From Albidovulum sp. bin36 (GTDB lineage Bacteria; Pseudomonadota; Alphaproteobacteria; Rhodobacterales; Rhodobacteraceae): a stretch of 64,000 bases of DNA. Below are positions 45,754 through 55,034 of the stretch, in pieces; positions within the stretch are counted from its first letter, which is position 1; each line of letters opens with the position of its first letter. Both the position numbers and the translations under genes were made by a program. The notes beneath the pieces are model-generated. The model was not told the origin of the DNA. It was given only the letters and a program-made list of their open reading frames with translations, and ran no database searches. The stretch lies in the NCBI GenBank assembly GCA_002238565.1, contig MPMP01000002.1:54093-118092 (forward strand). The letters run 5' to 3'.

Positions 45754-46355
45754 CCGAATTTCCGGACGAGAAGCCAAGCGTCCGGAGGTGCCGCGCCCAA
45801 TCGATGCAAGTCTTACGATGCGACCGCACGAAGGCGGTCGCCAACCTTTTCCGGCGAAACAGCGGAAGGCTTCGAGCCGCGCGCCTAAATTTGGCGCAAC
45901 ATAAATCGAAAGCTGCAGGAACATCGGCTAAACGCGTGCATCCACCGTCCTATGCAGCCGGCCGACCCCGATGAGTTGTGGCTCCTCCTCTCCCGTGCGC
46001 CTACTTCGCAGCGCATTGCTTTCCAGTCCGGAACTAGCCGGCTCCAACTCGACTGAATTAGGCTGGAGCGAGTCGACGGGCGGATGTGAAACTTGTACCC
46101 GGCACGGACTAAACCGCGGGCCAGCGAGCAATGATATCATTGTCGCGGTTGCGGCGCCGATCGGATTTTCGCGATCAATCCGCCGCTCGCCGCCGGAATA
46201 GCCCGGGATCCGGCTGCTCGGCTTGCAGCATCCAATCGACATCGCGCCATCCGCATGAAATGCGGTCCCGGCCCTCGCAGCTGCTTGCCGGTTGCGCCGA
46301 CGATCAATATTGCATAGATGCCCTTCTCTTCCCGAAACAATTTCGGAGACACTTG
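45754..46355. other. Gap upstream of argG, about 600 bases
   Basis: No gene is recognised apart from the dispersed repeat at 46206-46249. The argG ribosome site (CGGAG) lies near the end. Several short inverted sequences occur but none forms a clear terminator. Confidence 0.45.
46206..46249. repeat. Dispersed repeat, copy 2
   Basis: It is 82 percent identical by hand count (36 of 44) to 26672-26715 and, read on the minus strand, codes for [15 protein letters not shown] in a frame preceded by RISCGW. A stop follows about eight codons later. It may be a scrap of a repeated gene or a small intergenic repeat. Confidence 0.6.
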
Positions 46356-47579
46356 ATGAACGCGCCTAGGAAAGTCGTTCTAGCATATTCAGGCGGCCTG
46401 GATACGTCGATCATACTGAAATGGCTTCAAAGCGAGTATCGCGCGGAAGTTGTCACATTTACAGCCGACTTGGGCCAGAACGAAGAATTGGAGCCCGCCC
46501 GCCGCAAAGCCGAAATGATGGGCGCGACCGCTATTTTCATTGAAGACCTGAAAGAGGAATTCGTTCGGGATTACGTGTTTCCAATGTTTCGCGCAAATAC
46601 CGTGTACGAAGGACAGTACCTGCTCGGAACTTCAATCGCTCGACCTCTGATCGCAAAGCGATTGATCGAAATCGCCGAGCAAACCGGCGCGGATGCGATC
46701 GCTCACGGCGCCACCGGCAAGGGAAACGACCAAGTGCGGTTCGAGCTGTCCGCATATGCGCTCAACCCGGACATTCGAATCGTCGCTCCGTGGCGGGAAT
46801 GGAATTTGTCTAGCCGCGCTAAATTGATCGAGTTCGCCGAAAAGCATCAGATACCCATTGCCAAGGACAAGCAGGGCGAAGCGCCGTTTTCGGTCGATGC
46901 GAACTTGCTTCATACGTCCTCGGAGGGGAAAGTTTTAGAAGATCCGTCGGAAGAAGCGCCCGGCTATGTTTACCAGCGAACCGTAGATCCCGAGGATGCG
47001 CCGGACGATGCCGAATATGTCGAGATTTCCTTCGAGCGAGGCGATGCCGTCGCAGTCAACGGAAGGCCCCTATCGCCGGCAAGATTGCTCTTGGAACTCA
47101 ATGAAATCGCGCGTCGTCACGGAGTTGGTAGATTGGACCTCGTGGAGAACCGATATGTGGGAATTAAATCGCGCGGAATCTACGAAACCCCCGGCGGAAC
47201 GATTTTGCTACATGCGCATAGGGGAATCGAGCAAATAACGCTGGACCGGGGAGCCGCCCATCTCAAGGATGAGCTCATGCCGAAATACGCCGAGTTGATC
47301 TATAACGGCTATTGGTTCAGTCCCGAGCGCGCGATGCTTCAAGCATTGATCGACGAAAGTCAGGTGCACGTATCGGGTTCTGTTCGATTGAAACTCTACA
47401 AGGGCTCCGCGCATGTTGTCGGAAGGAAATCCGACCAGTCCCTATACTCGCAAGAGCAAGTTACTTTCGAGGACGATCAAGGCGCCTACGACCAAAAGGA
47501 CGCGCAGGGATTCATAAAGTTGAACGCGCTGCGACTGCGCTTGCTTGCAGAACGGCAAAAACGATTGAGCAGCCGTTGA
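46356..47579 (+). CDS. argG: Argininosuccinate synthase
   Basis: ArgG condenses citrulline and aspartate with ATP in arginine synthesis. The 407-residue protein starts [20 protein letters not shown], with the PP-loop SGGLDTS, and continues with [13 protein letters not shown] and [14 protein letters not shown], all typical. The frame is open back to 46131, but the ATG at 46356 follows a CGGAG ribosome site and gives the family length. Confidence 0.96.
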   Translation: MNAPRKVVLAYSGGLDTSIILKWLQSEYRAEVVTFTADLGQNEELEPARRKAEMMGATAIFIEDLKEEFVRDYVFPMFRANTVYEGQYLLGTSIARPLIAKRLIEIAEQTGADAIAHGATGKGNDQVRFELSAYALNPDIRIVAPWREWNLSSRAKLIEFAEKHQIPIAKDKQGEAPFSVDANLLHTSSEGKVLEDPSEEAPGYVYQRTVDPEDAPDDAEYVEISFERGDAVAVNGRPLSPARLLLELNEIARRHGVGRLDLVENRYVGIKSRGIYETPGGTILLHAHRGIEQITLDRGAAHLKDELMPKYAELIYNGYWFSPERAMLQALIDESQVHVSGSVRLKLYKGSAHVVGRKSDQSLYSQEQVTFEDDQGAYDQKDAQGFIKLNALRLRLLAERQKRLSSR

Positions 47580-48074
47580 CGCAATCCCCTAAACTGGACG
47601 ATGCCGCTCAGAAGCGGTCCGAGCAAGGAATCATTGCTGCTCGGGTCGCAGTTCAAGGCCCGGGCCGGCATCGCTCGCCGCGCGCGTCGCTGTAGCGCTT
47701 CTCGTACTTCGGCGCAGAGCGGCGTTTCTGCGTTCATCGACGCGGCCGAAAGCGCAAGCCGCGCGGATGCTTAGGCATTGGGGAATAGCTGCTTGGTAGC
47801 CGCCTGGGTTCAAGATCGCCGGCCGGGGCGGTGCGCTAGGCGAGTTCCATTCTGCTTGCCGATACGGTCGCGCGCGTGGGATTGCCGAGCGATCCTCCAG
47901 CTTTGCGTTCCGGAAATTAATTTTCTGTAGAAGGCGGTCCCATTCCGGGCTGAAATCGCCGGATTGCCCCCGTGCGCCAATTTTTCGCTGGCTCCTCGAA
48001 CGGCAATGCTGGAATTGTTGCGCATATTAGGTTGCTTTTAGCCAATTGCATCTCTAGATAATTGCCGACACTAT
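47580..48074. other. Gap between argG and msrA, about 500 bases
   Basis: Only short chance frames are present; no RNA gene or repeat stands out. Confidence 0.45.
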
Positions 48075-48094
48075 CGGCGAGTTTTCACTCGCCG
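48075..48094 (+). promoter_or_regulatory. Hairpin in msrA leader
   Basis: A perfect 8-base-pair stem CGGCGAGT / ACTCGCCG with a TTTC loop ends 19 bases before the msrA start codon and seven bases before its ribosome site (CGGAG, 48102-48106). It could affect translation or end an upstream transcript. Confidence 0.4.
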
Positions 48095-48113
48095 CTTGCG
48101 ACGGAGTTTCATC

Positions 48114-48782
48114 ATGCGAAGAGCATTCGGAACGAATTTCGCAGCTGGAGCAACCAGATCTCTGGCGGCATTTTTCCTTGGACTGTTCACTCTGGCTTCC
48201 TCAAGCGGCGCCGCTACGGAAACCGCCGTTTTTGCGGGCGGCTGCTTCTGGTGCGTAGAATCTGATTTCGATCGGGTGGACGGCGTTCTGGAAACTGTTT
48301 CGGGGTATACGGGCGGGACTACGGAAGATCCGACGTATCGCCAAGTGACCAGAGGCGGGACCGGGCATCTGGAAGCGGTACAGGTCACATTTGATCCCGA
48401 CAAGGTCTCCTACAAGGAACTTGTCGACCTATATTGGAGGTCCGTGGACCCGACCGACGACGGCGGTCAATTCTGCGACCGAGGGCATAGCTATTCGACC
48501 GCCGTATTCGTCAGCGGCGATAGGCAGCGAATGGCGGCGGAAGCTTCGCTGGCATCCGCGCAGAAAGCTTTGGGAATGGCCATAGTAACGCCAATAAGAG
48601 ACGCGGCGGAATTTTACACGGCGGAAGACAAGCACCAGGACTACTATTTGGGGAGCAACCTCGTAATTACCCGTTTCGGGATTATTCCCCAATCAGATGC
48701 CTACAAGCGCTACCGAAAAGGGTGCGGCCGCGATGCGCGAGTATTCGAGCTGTGGGGCGAAGACGCGCCGTTTATTAATTAG
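48114..48782 (+). CDS. msrA: Peptide methionine sulfoxide reductase, exported form
   Basis: MsrA reduces methionine-S-sulfoxide in proteins. The 222-residue product has the catalytic Cys in FAGGCFWCVESDFDRVDGV, SGYTGGTTEDPTYRQVTRGG and GQFCDRGHSYSTAVF, all diagnostic. Unlike the cytoplasmic form it starts with a hydrophobic leader (RSLAAFFLGLFTLASSSGAA), so it should be exported to the periplasm. A start six codons earlier (48096, TTG) is possible, but the ATG at 48114 has the ribosome site CGGAG. Confidence 0.92.
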   Translation: MRRAFGTNFAAGATRSLAAFFLGLFTLASSSGAATETAVFAGGCFWCVESDFDRVDGVLETVSGYTGGTTEDPTYRQVTRGGTGHLEAVQVTFDPDKVSYKELVDLYWRSVDPTDDGGQFCDRGHSYSTAVFVSGDRQRMAAEASLASAQKALGMAIVTPIRDAAEFYTAEDKHQDYYLGSNLVITRFGIIPQSDAYKRYRKGCGRDARVFELWGEDAPFIN

Positions 48783-48803
48783 CGGCGATTCGCAACCTCG
48801 CGA

Positions 48804-49085
48804 CTAGAACATCAAATTGTTTCGGATCAGGATTCTTAGGAAGTAGATTCCAACCAATAATACAACTGGAGAAAGGTCGACTGCGCCGGTTCGCGGTAAA
48901 ATCGAGCGAATGCGCGAATACACCGGATCCAGTAAGTTGTCCAATGCGATCCAGATCTGCCCGACAATCTGTTGCCTGGCATTAAGCACCGAAAATGCAA
49001 TCAGCCAACTCATGATCACATGGGCGAGGACAATCACCCATGCGATGTCAAGAATGAAAAGAAGCAATTCGGCAAAGGTGTTCAT
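48804..49085 (-). CDS. YggT family membrane protein
   Basis: This 93-residue protein has two membrane segments (FAELLLFILDIAWVIVLAHV and SPVVLLVGIYFLRILI) linked by a loop with ALDNLLDPVYSRIRSILPRT, the YggT signature. YggT proteins are linked to envelope upkeep and cell division, without a known reaction. The start MNTFAELLL at 49085 fits the family; a longer frame to 49256 adds unrelated residues. It is convergent with msrA. Confidence 0.9.
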   Translation of the reverse strand: MNTFAELLLFILDIAWVIVLAHVIMSWLIAFSVLNARQQIVGQIWIALDNLLDPVYSRIRSILPRTGAVDLSPVVLLVGIYFLRILIRNNLMF

Positions 49086-49772
49086 AAATCCAGATCCAAC
49101 CCGCATTACGCCGACTCTATTTAGGCAACTCTTCGTTAAATTGCAAGCAGATGCACGTACAAATGGCCGCAGACGCAATAATTCGCTTGCGCCGCCGCTA
49201 GCATCTCCGCGCGCCGGCCGAGGTCGTCGGCCATTCTGTTGCTCGGAACGAAGCATCCGAACCCCGGAAGCATGCTGGCGCGCCCTTTTTCCGCCTGTTG
49301 CTCCCGGGCTTCTTCACGCGGGCGCAGACCGCCTGCGGCGCATGGGATCCGCCGAAATAAAGGAAAACGCCCCGTCAAGAATTTCCGCCCGTTTCAAATT
49401 AGGTGCCAAGCTCATTGGCGGTTGACAATTTTTCTCACTCGTGTTTAAATTGACGGTAGAGCAGAAAAGTCGGATCGCCCGCATAGAACTCCAATAGACT
49501 AGAATGGAGCTGCGCGCATTCGACGGAACAAGCGCGATGGTGCTAAATAATGAAATGTAAACGCGCAGAAGCTGCGTTGATTCCAATGCGAATTATTCGC
49601 ATCGGAAATGTTTTTTACCATGGGATTTATCAAAGCGCCGCCGCGAAACTGAATAAGCATGGCCTTGCGTCCCAATTCGGGCGCGGAGCGTAGCATGAAG
49701 TTCGCGCGAGTTCCGAAATCGCTCAAGGCTTTAGGCGCGCGCTCGCGCTAAATATCGAGGATTGGACGGGTC
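49086..49772. other. Gap with promoter, about 690 bases
   Basis: Apart from the strong promoter-like element at 49422, only chance frames are found, the best an 18-codon frame at 49504. A short leader RNA is possible. Confidence 0.4.
49422..49450 (+). promoter_or_regulatory. Strong sigma-70-like promoter 320 bases upstream of the MFS gene
   Basis: TTGACA at 49422-49427 and TTAAAT at 49445-49450 are separated by exactly 17 bases, in a locally AT-rich patch. It would give a leader of about 315 bases before the MFS start codon, or a small RNA. Confidence 0.5.
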
Positions 49773-51137
49773 TTGGCTATTTTCGGCAAGCGAGTTTGGG
49801 GGTGGATGCACTTCGATTGGGCATCCCAGCCCTATCATACCGTCCTAACGACCTTTATATTCGGTCCCTATTTCGCTTCGACGGTCGCCGCGGACCCGAC
49901 GGTTGGCCAGGAACAATGGGGGTGGATGCTTTCTGCGTCCGGCTTGCTAATCGCCGCGCTGGCGCCAATTCTCGGAGCATGGGCCGATACGGCCGGAAAC
50001 CGAAATTCCTGGATCCTGTTTTTCTCGGCGCTGTATGTTGCCGGCGCTACGGCGCTTTGGTGGGCAGCGCCCGATACTGTCGACGCAACTCTTATTTTGC
50101 TGGCGTTCGCCATCGGATTGGTCGGCGTCGAATTCGCCACGGTTTTCACGAACGCTATTCTTCCGGAGCTCGGCGACAAAAATGAAATCGGCTTGATCTC
50201 GGGATCGGGATGGGCATTTGGCTATGTTGGCGGCCTTACGTCATTGCTGCTGGTTCTTGTCTTCTTTGCGGAAAACGATGCAGGCCGGACGCTCGCGGGC
50301 AACTTGCCGGCTTTCGGTCTCGACCCGGACGCGCGAGAAGGCACGCGGTTTTCGGGTCCCTTTACGGCAGTCTGGTACGTAATCTTCATGATTCCGTTTT
50401 TTCTCTGGACCACTCGCCGCACCGGGGAAACCTTGGTTTCGCCGAACAAAATTTCAACTCCATTGCTCAAGGGTGCGATTGACGGGTTGAAGGGACTGCG
50501 GCGCACGTTCGCCAGCCTCCGAAGAAACTCGAGTTTCTCGGCATATCTGGTTTCGTCGATGTTTTATCGCGATGCGTTTAACGGGATTGCGGCATTCGGC
50601 GGGATTTACGCAACCGGCGTGCTAAAATGGACGATCATTGAAGTCGGCATGTTCGGAATAGCGGGAACAGTCGCAGGCGCAATTTTTGCTTTCGCCGGCG
50701 GATTCGCGGACCGACGGTACGGTCCGAAGCCAGTAATCCAAACGTGCATCGTGATTCTCGGGACAGCTACCCTGCTGATCTGCTCGGTATCGCGCGACGA
50801 AGTGCTGCTGATTTCAATAGACGATGGTTCGGCTCTTCCAGACATCGCGTTTTTCTGTTTTGGACTCGTTATCGCCGCAACGGGCGGCGTACTCCAGTCG
50901 GCATCGCGAACGATGGTTGTTCGGCAATCGAATCCGGAACGGATAACGGAAGGATTCGGCCTCTACGCTCTGTCGGGCAAAGCGACGGCATTTCTTGCTC
51001 CGTTCCTAATCGCATTGACGACGGCTCTAACGGGAGATCAGCGACTGGGGGTAACACCTCTTGTGCTACTTTTTGCAATCGGGTTTATTTTAATGAAGTG
51101 GGTCCATTCGGACGGGAAATACAATCGAGGCAACTAA
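49773..51137 (+). CDS. MFS transporter, UMF1 family
   Basis: This 454-residue protein has about twelve membrane segments and the UMF1-type start VWGWMHFDWASQPYHTVLTT with FIFGPYFAS, seen in the YxiO/Atg22-like branch of the major facilitator superfamily. GSGWAFGYVGGLTSLLLV and PSRTMVVR-like SASRTMVVRQSNPERITEGF are further family marks. Substrates are poorly known; amino acids are suspected for relatives. The start is TTG with GGACGGG before it. Its stop shares a base with the mepA start. Confidence 0.85.
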   Translation: MAIFGKRVWGWMHFDWASQPYHTVLTTFIFGPYFASTVAADPTVGQEQWGWMLSASGLLIAALAPILGAWADTAGNRNSWILFFSALYVAGATALWWAAPDTVDATLILLAFAIGLVGVEFATVFTNAILPELGDKNEIGLISGSGWAFGYVGGLTSLLLVLVFFAENDAGRTLAGNLPAFGLDPDAREGTRFSGPFTAVWYVIFMIPFFLWTTRRTGETLVSPNKISTPLLKGAIDGLKGLRRTFASLRRNSSFSAYLVSSMFYRDAFNGIAAFGGIYATGVLKWTIIEVGMFGIAGTVAGAIFAFAGGFADRRYGPKPVIQTCIVILGTATLLICSVSRDEVLLISIDDGSALPDIAFFCFGLVIAATGGVLQSASRTMVVRQSNPERITEGFGLYALSGKATAFLAPFLIALTTALTGDQRLGVTPLVLLFAIGFILMKWVHSDGKYNRGN

Positions 51138-52033
51138 TGGCTAAAAAAATATTCACGGCACTCGCCGTTATAATGACCTTTTTAGCGCCTGGTTTGGCGC
51201 TCGGAGGGGAAGTGAAAGCCAATAAGCTATTTGGCAGCATGCAATCCGGCAGCTCGCAAGCGCCCAAGGTGATCGGATTCTATTCTAAAGGGTGCCTTGC
51301 AGGATCGGTTCAATTGAAGGAAACCGGGCCGACGTGGCAGGCAATGCGCCTCAGCCGAAACCGGCACTGGGGGCATCCATCGTTGATTGAGTTCATCGAG
51401 CGGCTAAGTTCCCGGGCCGCGGAACTAGGATGGAAGGGTCTATATGTCGGCGACTTGTCGCAGCCGAGAGGCGGCCCGATGACAAGCGGACATGCATCCC
51501 ACCAAGTTGGCCTAGACGTGGATCTTTGGATGCTTCCAGCCAATCGACTTGATTTAACTCGGCAGGAACGGGAAGAAATTTCGTCGGTGGCCGTCAGAAC
51601 ACCGGACCAGAAATCCGTCAACGGGAATTGGACTCGAACGCATTATGAAATCTTGAAGTCCGCGGCCTCGGATCCCGCCGTCGACCGCATATTCGTTGCC
51701 GCTGCAATCAAGAAGGAGATGTGCGAGACCGCCGGAAAGAATAGGATGTGGCTCCAGAGAATCCGGCCGCTGTACGGTCACAGCCACCACTTCCATGTTC
51801 GCCTCAAATGCCCGAAAGGCGAAGACTCCTGCGTAACCCAGACTCCTACGGTCGCGGAGCTGTCCAAGGGAGGCGACGGCTGCGACGAAACATTGGAGTG
51901 GTGGCTAACCGCCTATCTCGAAGCCCTGAAAAAGCCGCCGCCAAAAAATCCTCCTCCTAGAAAAAGAGGCTATCGCGACTATGTCATGGCGGACTTGCCG
52001 CGCGAATGCGCGAATGTCCTGGGAGCGAGCTAG
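51137..52033 (+). CDS. mepA: Penicillin-insensitive murein endopeptidase
   Basis: MepA is a periplasmic zinc (M74) endopeptidase that cuts D-Ala-meso-DAP cross-links in peptidoglycan. The 298-residue protein begins with a signal peptide (MAKKIFTALAVIMTFLAPGL, cut near ALGG) and carries zinc ligands in GGPMTSGHASHQVGLDVDLW and in GHSHHFHVRLKCP. A proline- and lysine-rich stretch (PPPKNPPPRKRGY) precedes the end. ATG overlaps the MFS stop (TAATG). Confidence 0.93.
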   Translation: MAKKIFTALAVIMTFLAPGLALGGEVKANKLFGSMQSGSSQAPKVIGFYSKGCLAGSVQLKETGPTWQAMRLSRNRHWGHPSLIEFIERLSSRAAELGWKGLYVGDLSQPRGGPMTSGHASHQVGLDVDLWMLPANRLDLTRQEREEISSVAVRTPDQKSVNGNWTRTHYEILKSAASDPAVDRIFVAAAIKKEMCETAGKNRMWLQRIRPLYGHSHHFHVRLKCPKGEDSCVTQTPTVAELSKGGDGCDETLEWWLTAYLEALKKPPPKNPPPRKRGYRDYVMADLPRECANVLGAS

Positions 52034-52095
52034 ATCGCTTTGGCATAAAGGAGCGTTCATCCGTCGAATTGCCGCAGGATAGGATGATGTAGGCT

Positions 52096-53037
52096 TTGAG
52101 TTCAAGAATCGTGGAAATCGAAAACGTCGGAATCGCTACCGACGCAATTCGAGTATTCATCCTGAATACGGACGGCAGGTACTGCGCCTGGGATGCGGGG
52201 GCGCACATAAGGGTTTCGGTTCCCGACGGCGGCGACCGCTGCTATTCGCTTCTGGCTCTAAGCGAGCTTTCCAAGTCTCAATGGGCGATCGGAGTATTGC
52301 GCGAAGACGGCGGCTCGGGAGGCTCGCTGTTCATGCACGCGCTGAAAAAGGGCGATATCCTAAGCGTTGAGGGGCCGTACAATAACTTCCCATTGCATTC
52401 CGGTCCGGAACCCGCGGTTCTCTTTGCCGGCGGAATCGGGATTACGCCCATTTTTTCGATGGCTGCGCACCTTGCGGAAAAGAAAAACGAATTCGTGCTT
52501 CACTACGCGGGGAAAACAAGAAAGTCGCTCGCATTCATTCGGGAACTCGAACTCATTTGCGCTAATTCGCTGCGAATACATTGCGACGACGACGATTCGG
52601 CCCTTAGAATCGCCGATGCTCTTGAGGCGTCCCGAAGGAATGCGTACATTTATACCTGCGGACCCGCAGGAATGATCGAAGCCGTCAGGGCCCAGGCGAC
52701 CATGCTCGGCTGGGCCTCGGATCGAATTAAGTCCGAGCTTTTCGAAAACGAAGCGACCGAAGGCGAAAACGAAGAATTCGAAGTGGAGATCCATTCGACC
52801 GGCCAGGTAATTCGCGTCGGAAAGAATCAGTCAATAATCGACGCGTTGGAAGATGCCGGATTGGACCCGCTCTACGACTGCCGGCGAGGCGACTGCGGAA
52901 TCTGCCAATGCGGAGTCGTTAGCGGCATTCCGCTGCATAGAGACTTGATTTTGACCGACGAGGAAAAAGCATCTAACAAAGTCATGCAGATATGCGTTTC
53001 GCGAGCTGTCACGCCGCGCTTGGTTCTGGACATTTAA
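52096..53037 (+). CDS. Oxygenase reductase component, phthalate dioxygenase reductase type
   Basis: This 313-residue protein passes electrons from NAD(P)H to the oxygenase encoded next. It is built as a flavin domain (RCYSLLALSELSKSQWAIGV, read as the RxYS flavin motif), a nucleotide domain (VLFAGGIGITPIFSMA, YTCGPAGMIEAV) and a C-terminal plant-type [2Fe-2S] domain with Cys 262, 267, 270 and 300 (DCRRGDCGIC and QIC). Such class IA reductases need no separate ferredoxin. The start is TTG at 52096. Alpha-subunit gene follows after 16 bases. Confidence 0.92.
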   Translation: MSSRIVEIENVGIATDAIRVFILNTDGRYCAWDAGAHIRVSVPDGGDRCYSLLALSELSKSQWAIGVLREDGGSGGSLFMHALKKGDILSVEGPYNNFPLHSGPEPAVLFAGGIGITPIFSMAAHLAEKKNEFVLHYAGKTRKSLAFIRELELICANSLRIHCDDDDSALRIADALEASRRNAYIYTCGPAGMIEAVRAQATMLGWASDRIKSELFENEATEGENEEFEVEIHSTGQVIRVGKNQSIIDALEDAGLDPLYDCRRGDCGICQCGVVSGIPLHRDLILTDEEKASNKVMQICVSRAVTPRLVLDI

Positions 53038-53053
53038 ACGGAGGGCGATCCAA

Positions 53054-54385
53054 ATGGGAATGTACCGCGATCGGCCGGATTCGGTGAGCGGCCTGGTACG
53101 GGACCGCGAAGTGCACCGCGATGTCTACGTCAATCCCGAAATATTCGAAATTGAGATGGAACAGTTGTTCCGAAATGTTTGGATCTATGTCGGCCATGAC
53201 AGCCAAATCAAGAATCCCGGGGATTACCTGACAACCGAAATCGGGCGCCAGCCGATTTTGGCCGTCCGCCATTCGGACGGCTCGGTCAACGTCCTTCACA
53301 ACCGCTGCCCGCACAAGGGCGTCAAGATAGCTTCCGAATCGTGCGGCAATACCGGAAAATTCTTTCGATGCCCCTACCATGCCTGGTCGTTCAGAACCGA
53401 TGGATCGCTTCTAGCCATTCCTCTTCGCAAAGGCTACGACGGCACGGGATTCGCGGACACCCGAGCCGCCAAGGGCCTTGCCAGGGTGGCGGCTGTAGCC
53501 AACTACAAGGGCTTCATATTCGCAAGGCTGACCGCGACCGGGCCTGATTTCCACGAATACTTCGGCGAATCCCTGTCCACGATCGATAACTTGGTCGACC
53601 GGTCGCCCGAAGGCAAAGTCGCGATTTGCAGCTCTCCAATCAAGTACATGCACACTTGCAACTGGAAGATGCTGGTCGAAAACCAAACGGACACCTGCCA
53701 CCCGATGGTTGCCCACGAGAGCTCGGCCGGAACCGCAATCAAGGTTTGGGATCGCGAAAAGGACGATTCCGGCGAAACGCCCATGGCCGTCCAAGTCTAC
53801 GCGCCATTTGCCAGCCCTTACGAATTCTTCGAAAAAGCAGGCATTAGAGTTTGGCCGAACGGGCACGGGCATACCGGGGTTTCGAATTCCATCCATGCGA
53901 AATATTCCGGCGTCGGGGGCTATGTCGAGCGCATGGAAGAAGCCTACGGGCCGGAGAAAGCGCACGCAATTCTGGGGCAGGTTAGACACAATACGGTTTA
54001 TTTCCCCAATGTCATGGTGAAGGAGACAGTGCAGATATTGCGGAATTTCATTCCGCTCGCCGTCGACAAGACGCTTGTCGAAAGCTGGGTTTTTCGGCTC
54101 GAGGGCGCCCCTGACGAATTCTATCGCCGCGCGCTAATGTACAACCGGCTGATCAATGCTCCGACTTCGATCGTCGGGCACGACGACCTGGAAATGTACG
54201 AGCGAGCTCAGGAAGGCCTCCGCTCGAACGGAACGGAGTGGGTAAATTTGCAGCGCCTTTATGAAGATGACGAAGGCGCGGACGATACGGCGGTCATAAA
54301 CGGCACTTCGGAAAGGCAGATGCGGAACCAGTTCGCGGCCTGGGCAAAATACATGACGCTGAACATGTCCGGGAAAGCGCAATGA
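53054..54385 (+). CDS. Aromatic ring-hydroxylating dioxygenase, alpha subunit
   Basis: This is the catalytic subunit of a Rieske non-haem iron oxygenase that would hydroxylate an aromatic acid. The 443-residue protein has a Rieske site with CPHKG (Cys 85, His 87) and CPYHAW (Cys 106, His 109), and the iron site NWKMLVENQTDTCHPMVAH with Asp 213, His 216 and His 221; the usual Tyr of DxYH is Cys here (DTCH). Downstream, GHDDLEMYERAQEGL is typical of benzoate/anthranilate-like members. It overlaps the beta gene by four bases. Substrate not known. Confidence 0.92.
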   Translation: MGMYRDRPDSVSGLVRDREVHRDVYVNPEIFEIEMEQLFRNVWIYVGHDSQIKNPGDYLTTEIGRQPILAVRHSDGSVNVLHNRCPHKGVKIASESCGNTGKFFRCPYHAWSFRTDGSLLAIPLRKGYDGTGFADTRAAKGLARVAAVANYKGFIFARLTATGPDFHEYFGESLSTIDNLVDRSPEGKVAICSSPIKYMHTCNWKMLVENQTDTCHPMVAHESSAGTAIKVWDREKDDSGETPMAVQVYAPFASPYEFFEKAGIRVWPNGHGHTGVSNSIHAKYSGVGGYVERMEEAYGPEKAHAILGQVRHNTVYFPNVMVKETVQILRNFIPLAVDKTLVESWVFRLEGAPDEFYRRALMYNRLINAPTSIVGHDDLEMYERAQEGLRSNGTEWVNLQRLYEDDEGADDTAVINGTSERQMRNQFAAWAKYMTLNMSGKAQ

Positions 54386-54855
54386 CGCCGGAAAGAATTG
54401 CGGAGTTCATTTATCGCGAAGCTCGAACTCTCGATCTGATGCAATGGGACGAGTGGCTAGGAATGTTTCTCGAGGACGGCCGCTATTGGATGCCGCTCGA
54501 ATGGCAGCAAACGGATCCGGAACTCGAGCCATCGCTAATGTTCGAGGATATGCTGCTGTTGAAGGTGCGCGTCGAGCGACTGGCCGGCGAACGAACTTTC
54601 AGTCAAAAGCCCAAGAGCCGGTGCCACCATTTGCTTCAAGCTCCGCAGATCTTGAGCATTGATTCCGAACAGGGAAAATGCTCGGCTCGGACTTCGTTTC
54701 TATATTCCGAGACTCGAGGGGACGCGCTGGAGAGATTCTCCGGATGGGCTACGCATGAACTCGTCGAAACCGACGGCGGGCTGAAAATCTCGCTTAAAAG
54801 AATTGACCTTATAAATTTCGATGCGCCGTTCGGCAACATTCAGCTCTTCATGTAG
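54382..54855 (+). CDS. Aromatic ring-hydroxylating dioxygenase, beta subunit
   Basis: The 157-residue small subunit has the cone-like fold of Rieske oxygenase beta chains: EFIYREARTLDLMQWDEWLG, MFLEDGRYWMPLEW, then SRCHHLLQAPQIL and SARTSFLYSETRGDALERFS. It supports the alpha trimer and takes no part in catalysis. It is coupled to the alpha gene by an ATGA overlap and ends the oxygenase operon, 179 bases before a TauE/SafE gene. Confidence 0.92.
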   Translation: MTPERIAEFIYREARTLDLMQWDEWLGMFLEDGRYWMPLEWQQTDPELEPSLMFEDMLLLKVRVERLAGERTFSQKPKSRCHHLLQAPQILSIDSEQGKCSARTSFLYSETRGDALERFSGWATHELVETDGGLKISLKRIDLINFDAPFGNIQLFM

Positions 54856-55034
54856 AATTTCTTGCTTCCTCCCCGATTTTTTCAAGCCTCCCGCGCGCGT
54901 TCAGTCGCGCGATGCAACGGCTCGCTCGCTAGTATAGGCGCAACGGCCACGAGCTATGCGGGTGCGGAAACGGAAGTTGGCCAAAGGATCAATATCGCTG
55001 CGATTTACCCGATATTGCGAATAATTTGATCGCA

